In this document: piece after piece, positions 34,906 to 45,582 of the stretch
How positions within the stretch are numbered: the first letter of the stretch is position 1
Layout: each line of letters opens with the position of its first letter
Assembly: GCA_003427395.1 (NCBI GenBank)
Contig: BFEA01000092.1
Span: 1,174,112-1,231,303, forward strand
Direction: 5' to 3'
DNA: 57,192 nt
Origin: Chara braunii
Lineage: Eukaryota > Streptophyta > Charophyceae > Charales > Characeae
The notes under the pieces: model-generated
The model's input: only the letters and a program-made list of their open reading frames with translations
What the model was told of the DNA's origin: nothing
Databases searched by the model: none
Translations under genes and position numbers: made by a program

Positions 34906-35736
34906 GAGATCGGTATAAAGGGTCAAGGTTTGAACTTCAGTGACGGCGATGGATTGCTGCTTCTCTGTGCGTTCATCTCGAGAAAGAGCGGAGCAGCCTG
35001 CTGATGACACGTCCGTCCTGCCGTGGAGGTATATCCATGAAATGCAATGCCTGCAATTGTAGGGGTTGTGGGGTCGTCAGAGTGGCAATCGGACTGTGCT
35101 GGTGGAAATACTGTTCGGTTAAAGAATTGGTCGATTGAGCGGTTCTTCAGATTGAGATAGAACTGCCTGTAACATCTATGTACATACTGCTTCTACATAG
35201 ATCCCATTTGCATAGCTCATATGCCTTATACACATACCTCGTGATCTATGGGCTTCTACATACCCCAAGCTGATTGGTTGAAAAATTTGCTAAATATATT
35301 ATATATTATATTTAGAGTGACGTCTGTCTGTATTATATATTTTCACCCCCCTGATGAGTCGGCGAAGTCTGATGTAACGTTTTGTCACAGCCTCCCGTTT
35401 CTTGTCCTTTTTCTCCCCTTCTGCCTACGGTTCACCTGGTAGTTGTCCTTGACAGTATATATGTGTGCGTGTGTCGTATAGGGCGCATGTGATAGCTGGC
35501 GAATGTCTGGTTGTGCTGTGGTCGTTCATACCTGGTTAGCTGCACGAGTGTATGGCCGTTTGGTGTTCCCCCCCCCAGCTTATAAGGGCTAATTGGGTCC
35601 CCGATAGTGTGAAAGTGCCATAGGCCCTGTGGGAATGGCTGCCCGCTGACGTCTGCTTCCACGGGAATAACAGAAGCTTAGCAGCGTTTGTAAAAGGACA
35701 CTGCTTTGTTCTAAAGCACAGAAAGGAACTCCTAAG

Positions 35737-35779
<43 letters not shown>

Positions 35780-38466
35780 GAAGAACAGAAATCAACTGCT
35801 GTACGCGTGCCTATATGTGCACGTGTGTTCATGTGTGCATGCCGTTCTGAAGTACTGTACTCAAATCTTTCGACTGGGGGTGCACGTGCGTACGTGTGTG
35901 TGTGTGTGTCAGTGTGTGTGTCTGTGTGTGTGTGTGTACGCACGTGTGCGTGTGTGTGTAGGAAAGGTAGTGAACGAGGCACGTAGGCCCAGTTAGGTAT
36001 CAATGAAGAGCAACATGATTAGTCTGTGAAGGTTTTCGTGGGTTTGACAGTGTTGGAGAATATGCCATTATGCCACCTTACGATTGTTGCCACTGCCAGG
36101 ATCCCCGGTCGGCGCATTACGATTGTTTGGTTTCTTGTTTTCTTGTTCTGGATCTGGTGGGTAGTCCAACAATCTGACAAAAGTCAAGGGCGTTTACGAA
36201 AGGGTTGTGGCGCCATGAAAGTAGGCTGTACACACCAGGAAATGTAGAGCACTTCACGTTGGTAAGAAAGTACCATAGCAGAAAGTAGGATGGGAAGTTA
36301 AGGGCATTAACTCCGCAAGCAGGACGTAGAGTAGGCGTTTGCCAGTATGATTGGGACTCGGTGATATTAGTGGAACTCTGATTTAAGGCATTTCCTAGAT
36401 TGTAGGTTCTGGTGGTGTTGCAGTGGCCACTTGATTGGGGTGGATGGCGGGGCCCCGAGCTCTCGTTGGGTGTGTAGGTTAGGAGGTGACCCCCTGGTGC
36501 AAGTTTGGCTTTTGGGTTATAGTGAGTGCTGTTGCAGTGGCAAGCAAGGGCAAGTGTGTGGCCGCATCAAATGTCGACACATTCTGAACAGGCATTCACT
36601 AAATGACCGACTGCACCAACCTAATGTAGTCCCCGGCTGCATCAAATGTCGACACATTCTGAACAGGTTTCCACCCCGAGTACGGATACTGGTTGTATTC
36701 TTGCTGTTAGGATGTTGTTTCTAGTTGCACGCTCAGCCCTCTTGAGCGTTTGGGGTGTTTTTCTCTCTCCTCCTACGGCTAGGAACTAGAGATTTTTCCG
36801 TCCTTCCATTTCCACTTTGTGCTCCATCTTGAACGAAGCGTGTTCTCAGATCGAGGTCGGTTGTTGCAAAGAACGTTGACATCAAGTAACATCAGCCCAT
36901 AGGCACCAGCAAGTGTCATGTTTGGCCGGTCGGGCTTCGATCAAAGATAACATGTTGGCTTTTGTTTGACAAAACTAGTGTTGCTTTTATCCTTGAGAAC
37001 TAAACGAATAGGAGACTGTTTCAACGCTGTGTAACTGACAGAGGGATTGGTAGGAAATGCTTCAGCTTTTGCTGCGTCATGTAGATGTACGACTTCCCTT
37101 CTTTGCCGGGTTCGGCTGCGGCCCGCAGGTTCACAGGGCCTGGTGTTTAGATATGTGTCACTGTGAAGCAAGGAGGGAGTGTGCAATGCACCGAGGTTTA
37201 GTGCTGGAGGGACGTAAAGGGCTACCAGACCGACGGAGGATGCCCATGGGTTTTACTGTTCCGTTAGCTTATATGGAACTGATAGGTCCTCCTTCTAGGC
37301 AGCGTTATGTTTTGCTGAGCAACACCACTGTGCTCCTTATCATGTGGGGCTTTTGATTATTGACGTATGTCATCATGATAGCTGTTTGACTCTTAATGTT
37401 TCAGTTGATGGCCTGAGAATGTGGGATGGCTTGTTACCTGTAGCATGGTATTGCTGTTCTGTTGGCCTCTTTGGTAGCTGTATATTGGAGGCGAGGTGGC
37501 GAGGGTTTCAGTCTCCATAGTTGTAGGGCGCTAACGGTAGGCCTATTTTTTCTGTTGTTGCCTGAAGATGGGCCTCAGGTTGAGAGCATGTTCGAACCTT
37601 CATTAGTTTACACCACTGGTTCAGTTTGTTGTCCAGTTTCTCCTCTAGTTCCATTGGAGGTGGGGTGGGTCCTTGGTGCAACCTCTAGTTCAATTGGAGG
37701 TGGGGTGGGCCCTTGTGCAACCTCTAGTTCCATTGGAGGTGGGGTGGGTCCTTGGTGCAACCTCTAGTTCCATTGGAGGTGGGGTGGGTCCTTGGTGCAA
37801 GACAGGTGTAGTGTACGTATATTCTGAGGTGCTGATGGTGTTAGTTTACGCCAGTGGTAGTTTCCATGGGCGGTGCGTATGGTTGTTGCATTCGTGTGTC
37901 CTCATGTTCAGTGTGTTTCAACCAACGGACTGGAGGTACATGTTGACCCTTCCCTTGGACAGTCTCGTTCCACACAGCCTCCTTGCCCTTCCTTATGTCT
38001 GGAACAGATTGGGGTTGTGAATTTCTATTTGTGGCTGTTTCAGTCTCACCTTATTGAAATGAACGATTTGCCGGTGGTGGGGTGGGTGTAAGTGGAGGTG
38101 GGTAGTTGGTCTTTTCACACAGCATTTGACACCTGGCATGCTTGAATGAGAGTGGATTAAGTTGAGCTGTTCCTGGGGATTGGGGTGTTAGAACAGGTTG
38201 GGTACGGGGGGGGGGTGGGCAAGGCAGGGCAGGGCAGGTTGGGTTTGGCTGTGTGTGGGACGGGAACAACTTCGCAGGTACTACTCCTGGCCAGTCATGG
38301 ACAGCTGTGGTTGGCCGGTGGTGTTGGACAGGTGGGCAATTACAGGTATGGTTGTTGGGGGCAATTGCAGGATTGCAGGTATGGTTGTTGGCTGCCCCTG
38401 GACAGCTATGGTAGGTCGAAATTCTCCAATGTGATCACGAGAAACATGATGATAGTGCTGTTGTAG
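34906..38466. other. No supported gene; microsatellites and short repeats
   Basis: (TG)n lies at about 35738-35776 and 35897-35960. A 29-30 bp direct repeat (GCATCAAATGTCGACACATT..) lies at 36563-36592 and 36639-36667. Frames here have no motif or splice support. Confidence 0.45.
37645..37800. repeat. About 40-bp tandem repeat, four units
   Basis: Units contain CTCTAGTTCCATTGGAGGTG then GGGTGGGTCCTTGGTGCAA. One unit has CAATTGGAGG and another lacks a base. Confidence 0.85.
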
Positions 38467-38537
38467 ATCAGGATGGATGGTAATGACATGAGGCTGGACG
38501 ATCTGATGGCTGTGTTTGAGAAGTTTGTGTCAACAGG
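38467..38537 (+). CDS. Probable small exon of the RRM-protein gene
   Basis: After an acceptor (GTTGTAG, 38460-38466) the frame reads IRMDGNDMRLDDLMAVFEKF, then VST. This is protein-like, amphipathic and acidic. The end is unclear: ACAG|GC at 38537/38538 would be a GC-type donor, and TTT|GTGTCA at 38525/38526 is an alternative. The following exon lies within 130 bases. Confidence 0.4.
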
Positions 38538-38577
38538 CTAAATGCATGTCTTTATTCTGAGTGGTTTGCATGTTTTT

Positions 38578-38579
<2 letters not shown>

Positions 38580-38638
<59 letters not shown>
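38580..38638. repeat. (GA)n microsatellite at the 5' edge of a coding exon
   Basis: About 28 GA units run into AACGAGGAACTC, which is in frame with the next exon. Read through, it would encode Arg-Glu repeats. Each AG in the run is a possible splice acceptor. Confidence 0.85.
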
Positions 38639-38641
<3 letters not shown>

Positions 38642-38657
38642 GGAACTCATTTGCGTG

Positions 38658-39067
38658 ATGGGAATCTGGAAACAGCAGTTGGAGTCTTTGGGGGGACCGA
38701 GAGAAGAAGCGTCTTTGGCGGAAGCAAGCAACGTTGATGGACAGGAAGGGAAACCAGTGGATGAGGCTCAGATTACGGAAGGTACGGAAGAAACTAATGT
38801 AAAAGGTGTTGAGCGTGAGGATGGTGGTGCAACTAACGAAGATAAGCTTGTTGAATATAATAAGCGTGGTAATGATGGTAATGCTAATAATATCGATGAT
38901 GGAGATGATGATGATGAAGACGAGGACGACGAGGAGTCTGGACGACGTGGCCGGAAAAGGAGGAAGGAGAGATTTGCTGCGGAAAGGAAGATTGAAGCTG
39001 AGGATCTGGAGAGAGAAGATCAGTACTCCCTTGCTGCAAGGATGAAGAGGCTGAAAGGCACTAAGTG
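38658..39067 (+). CDS. RRM-protein gene, exon A (acidic-basic segment)
   Basis: The frame from the ATG at 38658 reads MGIWKQQLESLGGPREEASL, then an acidic stretch (DDGDDDDEDEDDEESG). A basic, helical stretch (RRGRKRRKERFAAERKIEAE) and DQYSLAARMKRLKGTKW follow. RRGRKRRK is a plausible nuclear localisation signal. The exon ends at AAGTG|GTGAGC, leaving two bases that join the next exon to restore a Trp codon. The true 5' edge may lie upstream in the (GA)n, because the frame is open back to 38520. The exon belongs to an RNA-binding protein by virtue of the RRM exons downstream. Confidence 0.75.
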
Positions 39068-39207
39068 GTGAGCCTTGCCTGCCCGCGGTCGTTTTCCCTC
39101 CTCTTTTTTCCTCCTTCCCAACTCCGTGCTCATTTTTGTTTCTTTTCTCTTCCTGAACCCTCCCTTATGGAATCAGAGAGATGCTATCACGTCGAGGGAT
39201 ACCTCAT

Positions 39208-39414
39208 TTAAACCACCAATACTTGGCCCAGTTATCGATGCCCACCCTAAATAATAGCCGTCGCACCAAGTTTTACCGAACCGCTGGGTTGCCGTCGTTT
39301 TCCTTTTGGCTGGCGCTTCAGCCATTGTGGTCCGGTACCATAAAGCCCGCAGGTCGCTGCGCATTAACGCGAAACACCCGTGCCCGATAGCTGGGCCAAG
39401 TAATGGTGGTTCAA
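39208..39414. mobile_element. MITE family A copy 1
   Basis: The left end is TTAAACCACCAATACTTGGC and the right end GCCAAGTAATGGTGGTTCAA, inverted over ~24 bases with three mismatches. The interior piece GCCATTGTGGTCCGGTA is shared with copy 2. It lies in the intron between exons A and B. Confidence 0.75.
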
Positions 39415-39682
39415 GAAAAGCAAAACATGTTTATAAAACATAACATACGACATGCCATGTTACTACCTCCCCACATTTTTGACCCCCCCCCTCCTTTATA
39501 GAGTGCGCTATGCCATATCCAGCCCGACCTGCTTATGTATGACCTTGCTGTTGGGGAAGTTCTGATGGTATTCCACTTGTAGTGTGACAGTTGGTCCTTG
39601 TCTTCGTGTGCTCGGTAACTTGCTCTCAACCCCCCGTTCCTCAGTTGCAGATCCTTGTCCTGATTTTCTGTGCTCTGTTTCC

Positions 39683-39849
39683 TTAAACCGCCAGTACACC
39701 CGGGCCTGGAGGCGCCTTACCACGCACCAAGCTTTTCTGAATCGCCGGTGGCGCACTTTGTTTCGCTTTTGGCTGGCACCACCAGCCATTGTGGTCCGGT
39801 AGGCCGAGCCAGTGCTCTAGTGTGGTGGCGGGCTGTGTAGGCGGTTTAA
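39683..39849. mobile_element. MITE family A copy 2
   Basis: Ends are TTAAACCGCCAGTACAC and GTGTAGGCGGTTTAA. The interior shares TTTTGGCTGGC and GCCATTGTGGTCCGGTA with copy 1. It lies in the same intron. Confidence 0.7.
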
Positions 39850-40029
39850 GGCCATTATCTGAGCAATTTAAGGCTACCTGTTCTTTTCTAAGTCCTTGTT
39901 TCATGTATGGACATAATTGACGCTGTCTGTGGGTGGCAACTGCAACATGTAGGGTAAGCTCAAGCGCGTCAGTGTCCTTTCCACTGTATGGTCTAACGGT
40001 GCATTGTTGTCATTCTTCTTGTGCGGCAG

Positions 40030-40076
40030 GGACGGTTCCTTGGAAGCTGCAAATCTGGCCTTAGCGGCAGGCGCAG
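40030..40076 (+). CDS. RRM-protein gene, exon B (47 nt)
   Basis: The acceptor GTGCGGCAG and the donor GCGCAG|GTAAAT bound a 47-nt exon. With two bases from exon A it reads WDGSLEAANLALAAGA and leaves one base, which fits exon C. It is an Ala-rich helix in the linker region. It is too short to show in a simple ORF search; the support is phase and splice consensus. Confidence 0.7.
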
Positions 40077-41731
40077 GTAAATTTGTGGGTGCCGTTATTT
40101 TTCCGTGGAACATTTGTTCAAACAAACAGTATTGCTGCTAGTTTTGTGGCATGAGTGCACAAGAGTTTTTTTTCGAATTCGACCTCTTTCTGACTGCGTG
40201 TGAGTGGGTCGGCGTTTTGACCTTTTTTGGGTTTCTGGCACCTTTCTGCCTGGGGTATTTGGACAGGGGTCATCAAGATCAGTTTCTCCACCATCCTCCA
40301 ATTTTAGCAGAGCTTTTGGGTGTTGCCCTTTTTTTTCCATCCATCTGTTTTAACCACACGGCGAATGTGTGCACCCACAAGTATATGATATATATCAACC
40401 GCCATAACTTCACCGGTTTGGTAAAACAATGGGCAGCGTCTGCTCTCTGAATTACCAAGAAAAGAGAAACAGCGTCTTTGTGTTAGTAGAAGTGTCAGAA
40501 GCTGTGCTCTGCAATGGAGCTCGAGCCTGAAGTTTGCTTTGAATAAATGCGTACACCCAATCTCGTCCTCCGCTGTTTTTCCTGGTGTATGCTCATCTTG
40601 AGGAGTCCATCTGCTGATTGTGTGTGCTCATTTGCACAAGATAGAATTATGCTCAGCCCTCTTGTGAATGATTTTAAATTGTGTCACGATGGAAGTAGGC
40701 GTCCTCCAATTTTTTTTTGTGTCTGGTGTAATGCGCTTCTTGAGCAGTGCTGGTGTTGATGGATTGCCTGCCAGTGTTGCACATTTGCGGAAGCTAGAAG
40801 TATGCTCAGCTCTCTTGTGAATGGTTTAAATTGTGGTACGAGGGAAATATGTGAGGTTAATCTTTGCGATATGTGCACCAGACGTCAGCGCTGTCTGTGG
40901 ACATTGGAATGGCCCGGTTGGGGGAAACGAACAGCAAACAATGGTGCCACCATGGGGGTGTGGCACCGACAACTGGTGAGAGCGCGATGGACTTGACAAG
41001 GCAGCGGTCAAGGTTGAAACCGCTATTGGTACACATGCTTCTCCGCGTTATGCCCGTATACATGGGTCCATGGTATTTTGCGGAATTGGCCTGGAGGCGG
41101 CTGAGGTAAGCTGCAAAGACGAGCTCTGTTGGCGGACCCGCATCACTGCATCGCAATTGAAGACAGCAAGGGGTCATCGCCGCATTGCGATTCGAGACAG
41201 TGGTTTGAAAACGATCCGGCTTGAACCGATATCTTCGTACTTGCAAAATGTGCGCCCTTCGACAAGGGCCTGTTTTGAAAAGTTTCACCTCACCAGAGTT
41301 TGGCAAAACTGTGGTTTGGGGACAGTGGAAACTAGTTTTTACACAGGAAAGTATGGCAGAGCTTTGTGTGGGTCAGATGCGCTATTTCCTCAGGGGTGTT
41401 GTTGGATTACCTCTGCTGGATTTCACAGGACACCCTCATGATGGAGTTATTGAGGGCGTAACTTGGTGGGCGGGCTGGCGGTTATAGTTGCGAACAAGTC
41501 TGCAAATGATGTGCACACTGTTCTCTATCTTGGTTGACCGATCAGGTCTTGAACGCGTACGCACTCATGAATGAAGGCTTGTTAAATGGTTGGTAGATGT
41601 GTGGATGTATCAGTTTAAGGCGTGAATATCGAAAAGAAAAGCCTTCTATGAACATGGTTGCACGTCACAATTAGCGAGCATGCTTGCTCATTGTGGAATC
41701 TGTTCGTGCTGGATCGGAATGCTTGATTGGC

Positions 41732-41822
41732 TGCCTTCTTCGCCCGAATACAACGCACGGGCATTATAGTTTTATATGGGGCATCTTTTAGTCTAAATAC
41801 AGTTATAAGGACCGTGCGTTGT
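41732..41822. mobile_element. MITE family B copy 2, truncated
   Basis: The left arm is TGCCTTCTTCGCCCGAATAC. The right arm stops at CGTGCGTTGT, where a direct repeat of the upstream flank (ATCTGTTCGTGC..) begins. It is one half of a ~128-bp tandem duplication with copy 3. Confidence 0.7.
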
Positions 41823-41859
41823 GAAATCTGTTCGTGCTTGATCTGAATGTTTGATTGGC

Positions 41860-41971
41860 TACCTTCTTCCCCCGAATACAACACACGGTCATTAAGATAG
41901 CTGTATTTGGGGCATCTTTCAGTCTAAATACGATTATAATGACCGTGCGTTGTATTCGGGGGAAGAAGGTA
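41860..41971. mobile_element. MITE family B copy 3, intact 112 bp
   Basis: Ends are TACCTTCTTCCCCCGAATAC and GTATTCGGGGGAAGAAGGTA, perfect over 20 bases. Inner arms (GACCGTGCGT / ACACACGGTC) are also inverted. TA flanks it on both sides. Confidence 0.8.
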
Positions 41972-42296
41972 GTGGCTCCGGCGAATCCGCAAAAGAAACC
42001 TCGTTGCTTAATCAGTGGAGAGTATACATTTGTTGAAACAGTGAGGGACTGACCAGAACGGGCAGGTCTTGTCTTGACCTATCTGTTGTCATTGGAGCTT
42101 TTTTGCGCAAAATGAAGTGTGTCCTGATGGGCATGCATCGGTTTTCGTCTTTCCTCCTCAGCATGTTCCCTGAACCTCAATTCCCAAGTTCGATAAGGAT
42201 TTGTTTGGTGTGGATGTGAGGCATATCGTGGGGAAGGGGGTGAGGCGGAAGACGACTTCATTTTTCTAACGTACGTATAATGGCCGTGTGCTGCAG

Positions 42297-42493
42297 CTGG
42301 AATGATGGTAAACCCTGGCGAGCTTCATGGAAGGGGTGCTATGGGAAGAGGAATCATGGGCCCAGGAAGACCACCTGCACCACTAGGTGCCATTGGGAGA
42401 GGTGGTCCCCTTCAGGGCTTCATGCCAGTGCCTGGACCAGGAGGACATCCTTTGCGTCCCTTTGATCCTGGATTTGCAAGTGCACAATTTGAG
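42297..42493 (+). CDS. RRM-protein gene, exon C (Gly/Pro/Met-rich)
   Basis: The acceptor GTGCTGCAG and the donor TTTGAG|GTGGGT bound 197 nt. With one base from exon B the frame reads AGMMVNPGELHGRGAMGRGI, then a Pro/Gly-rich stretch ending GFASAQFE in phase 0. It looks disordered and resembles the Gly/Met-rich parts of RNA-binding proteins. The end of this exon and its donor are duplicated 55 bases downstream. Confidence 0.8.
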
Positions 42494-42600
42494 GTGGGTT
42501 GCACAATGCATTTTTTTCTCTGGGAATTGTTTTCGTGCACAATTTGAGGTGGGGTGAACAATGCATTTTTTTCTCTGGGAGTTGTTTTCGCTCATGGCTC
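42483..42600. repeat. Tandem duplication of an exon end and its splice donor
   Basis: GCACAATTTGAGGTGGG and the next ~40 bases (ATGCATTTTTTTCTCTGGGA) occur twice, starting at 42482 and about 42537. The second donor would add an in-frame stop (TGA at 42545). Confidence 0.8.
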
Positions 42601-42789
42601 TTCCTCTTCTTTCCCACCCCTCTCTATGAAGTTAGCAACTGCATTTGACTTGGTATTCCTCTGGATTGCCTTTCACTGAGATCTGAGCTCGGTATTTATG
42701 TCCACTGGTTGTATCATTTGTGCTGAAAGTATGAGACAGGTTGGTGGTCAATCATCACACTGGGCTTCAATTATTATTGTGGAGGGTTG

Positions 42790-42819
42790 TGTGTGTGTGT
42801 GTGTGCACATGTGTGTATT

Positions 42820-42876
<57 letters not shown>

Positions 42877-43118
42877 ACATGNNNNNNNNNNNNNNNNNNN
42901 NNNNNNNNNNNNNNNNNNNNNNNNNNNNNNNNNNNNNNNNNNNNNNNNNNNNNNNNNNNNNNNNNNNNNNNNNNNNNNNNNNNNNNNNNNNNNNNNNNNN
43001 NNNNNNNNNNNNNNNNNNNNNNNNGTGTGTGTGTGTGTGCACATGCTTGGGGATATGCGTCTGTGTGTGTGTGTGTGTGCACATGCTTGGGGATATGCGT
43101 CTGTGTGTGCACACTTCT
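42790..43118. repeat. (TG)n tract with a 143-base assembly gap and 40-bp repeats
   Basis: N bases fill 42882-43024 inside a long GT run. After the gap a 40-bp unit with GCACATGCTTGGGGATATGC repeats twice, so the gap length and content are unreliable. Confidence 0.9.
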
Positions 43119-43747
43119 TTGAAGTGCTGCGTCAGTCCTTTTGTTCTTCTTTCTGCTTGGTTGGTCTCACTTCTCCCCCCTCTCTGGATGGGGTAACTTA
43201 TGAGCAACTGGTGCCCCAATACTTGTCAAAGCATTTGCTGGGATAATGCACATATATAGACTGAAAATGAGTCGGTGAAACTCCAACGAAACAGACTGCC
43301 ACAGCCCCTTGTTTGTTGTCCTCTTCTCCCTCTCTGCCTACAGTTCACCGGGCAGTTCCGTTTGATGATGTTTAGACTAGAACGTCATGACAAGGTAGTG
43401 AAAGTGCAAATTATGTATGGATATGTGACGAGGCACAATGGTCATGCATGTGTATTGTGCTGTGCATGTCCTGCTCAACCCCCAATGTGAGGAGAATGAA
43501 GATGCAGTGTTTGTGATGTTTTCCCATTTTGTACTTGTTTAAAGGATGTTTTTTCATGTCGCAATTGTTTATATGAGCATCATTCAAATGTATATAAGTA
43601 TTATAAACCTTGTGGGCGGTCAGTTTTACGAGGTGTTCATTTCAATTATGGATTGTGGGATCGTCTGTATGTGCATGCTGTAACAGAAGAAATGATGGTC
43701 TCTTTTGGCCATCAAATCCCTAAGGAGATTTTCTTCTGCACGATCTG

Positions 43748-43874
43748 TTTTTTTTTTTTTTTTTTTTTTTTTAATTAATTTGGACCGTTTCTTGATTGAT
43801 GCTTTTCATCCTTGCTCATGTGTATGGCTAATCTTCTCTGCATCGTTCCGATTTGAACGGATGTCCCGAAGGAC
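43748..43874 (-). pseudogene. U6 snRNA retropseudogene with poly(A) tail
   Basis: The minus strand from 43874 to 43773 is 102 nt, the full length of U6. It starts GTCCTTCGGGACATCCGTTC, keeps GCAGAGAAGATTAGC and ends CAAGAAACGGTCCAAATTAATT. It is followed directly by 25 A (plus-strand T at 43748-43772). A genomic A tail on an RNA normally made by Pol III is the mark of reverse-transcribed insertion by non-LTR retroelement machinery. One base of the ACAGAGA box is changed and no TATA box lies upstream, so it is not a working gene. No clear target-site duplication was seen. Confidence 0.85.
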
Positions 43875-44090
43875 GGCATGCTTTTTTTCCCAGTTGGGTG
43901 ATGTGGATTAGCTTATCCTGGATCTCTTCCACTCGAAAGTGAGCCATGTGTCTTTCTATAAATGGCGTTCTGGATGCGGGTGGCTCTGCTTGATGACCTG
44001 AACTTGTTGAGAACCCAATCCACTCTTTATGAGTGTGGCATGTGATTGAAAAACTCTTATCATATTCGTTGTTGGCGCATTTTGTGGCAG

Positions 44091-45393
44091 ATGCAGGAGC
44101 TTATGGCGCAGCAGCGACTGATGGGGGGCGGTCCAAAACCTGCAGATTTGGCTGCATTGCAGGCTGGAAGAGGAGGTGGAAGAGGACTCGGTGGGCCTGG
44201 CCCTCCGTTTGTTGGGATGCCATCGGCCCTGGGACCGGTCCCTGGTGGACCTCGCCCTGGTGGCTTTGAGATGTATGCAGCTGGACCGGGAATGCCACCA
44301 AGAGGGGTTCCAGGTGCCTTCTCCCGACCTGGTCTCGTCGCGGAGCAGATGTTAGGAATGGGCCCAGGAAGTTTTGCATTTCTTGGCCCTGGGGCTGGCC
44401 CATTTCCGATGTGCATGTCTCCTCGAGGGATTGGCATGAGGCCTGGAGCGCCGTTCCCGGGAATGCTGGACGGACCGTGGATGGGAGGAATGGCTACCGG
44501 TGGTCCTCCTGGCAAAGGGGGACCGGCAATGCCAGTGGGGATGGGATGGGAAGAGAATGTGGCGGGGGGGGCAGGTTCATCTCCAACGAACCCTCCCAAA
44601 GGATCGAACAGAACGTTTCCTGAGGGCACAAACATTGGCAATGCAGCCATGATGGGTGTCCTTGACCCCTCGCTGCAGAACAGAACAGACATGCAGCGGC
44701 GCGCAGACATAGAGCGCCATGGTGGTGGAGTTGCGCAGAGAAGGAACGAGGTAGGGAGGATCGAGAACCGAAGAGGGCCTGAAATGCATGACATGGCGCG
44801 CGGGGAGTTGGGAAGGGTCGTGGAGATGGGACGTATGGACGTAGGAAATCGTTTCGACATGGCCAGAGCAGGAATCGGGCGTGGCACTTTCGAGATGAGG
44901 AATGATGTGGGAAGAGGAGATGTAGGGAGGAGTGACTATGGGAGGGTGGATCTCAGAAAGGGTGAGTTGATGAGAGGTGATATCGGGAGAGTGGCGGAAC
45001 CGCCAAGGGGTGATTATGTTGGAAGGGGAGAATTGCAGAGACTTGGGATGGGCGTGAGCGATGCGGGGAGAGTGGACATGGGGCGCTTAGATATGCGCAT
45101 GATGGATGTGGAAAGGGCTGAATTGGCCCGAATGCAATCGGGCAGGGGGGGGGAATATGGGAGGAGTGAAATGATGAGAATGGCAGAAATGGGTTCTGTA
45201 GGTGGAGAGCGAAAGGGTGGTGGAGGTGGTAGCAGTCGGGCACCTACAAGACAAGAAAGAGGATCGGAGAATGGGAAGGGGGGTCATGATGGAGGCCGCA
45301 ATCGGCATCTTGCCACAGGAAGCAATCTTATTCAGCTTGGCGGCCCAGTCACAAAGAGCAGGTGCTTTGTTGATCCAACCCCTTTTCCTCGTT
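44091..45393 (+). CDS. RRM-protein gene, exon D (long Arg/Gly/Met/Asp-rich exon)
   Basis: It follows an acceptor (TTTTGTGGCAG) in phase 0, matching exon C, and opens MQELMAQQRLMGGGPKPADL. The first ~170 residues are Gly/Pro/Met-rich. The next ~200 are a degenerate periodic repeat in which an Arg or Gly-Arg recurs every six to eight residues with Asp/Glu and Met/Leu between (for example VGRGDVGRSDYGRVDLRKGE). A Gly/Ser-rich tail with GGGGGSSRAPTRQERGSENG follows. It is probably disordered and RNA-binding, RGG-like. The donor is uncertain: T|GTAGCA after 45393 leaves one base, as exon E needs, while AG|GTGCTT after 45361 is a better consensus but would give a stop in exon E. Confidence 0.75.
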
Positions 45394-45539
45394 GTAGCAA
45401 TCTTGTTTTTGATCGGCATTTACACGTACCGTAAAGTGTACATGTGTATCTGTCTAGGGCAGTGTGAGGGTCCCATTTTATTTTCCCTCGCCGGGAGACG
45501 ATTTTAATGTGTCTCATGTGTTCTTCCTCTGTGTTTCAG

Positions 45540-45582
45540 GTGTTCCTCTATTGCGGGGTCTTTCTACTACATTGGGTGAAGG
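45540..45582 (+). CDS. RRM-protein gene, exon E (43 nt)
   Basis: The acceptor TGTGTTTCAG and the donor GAAGG|GTATGT bound it. In the frame that fits exon F it reads VPLLRGLSTTLGE, a linker just before the first RRM strand, and leaves GG to form a Gly codon with exon F. In the frame given by the stronger exon D donor it would instead end in SSIAGSFYYIG and a stop. An alternative short isoform without the RRM is therefore conceivable. Confidence 0.6.

Noticed and set aside
44060-44887. 275-codon minus-strand frame across exon D
   Set aside because: It is the shadow of the Gly/Pro/Met-rich coding exon, as GC-rich periodic codons leave the antisense frame open.
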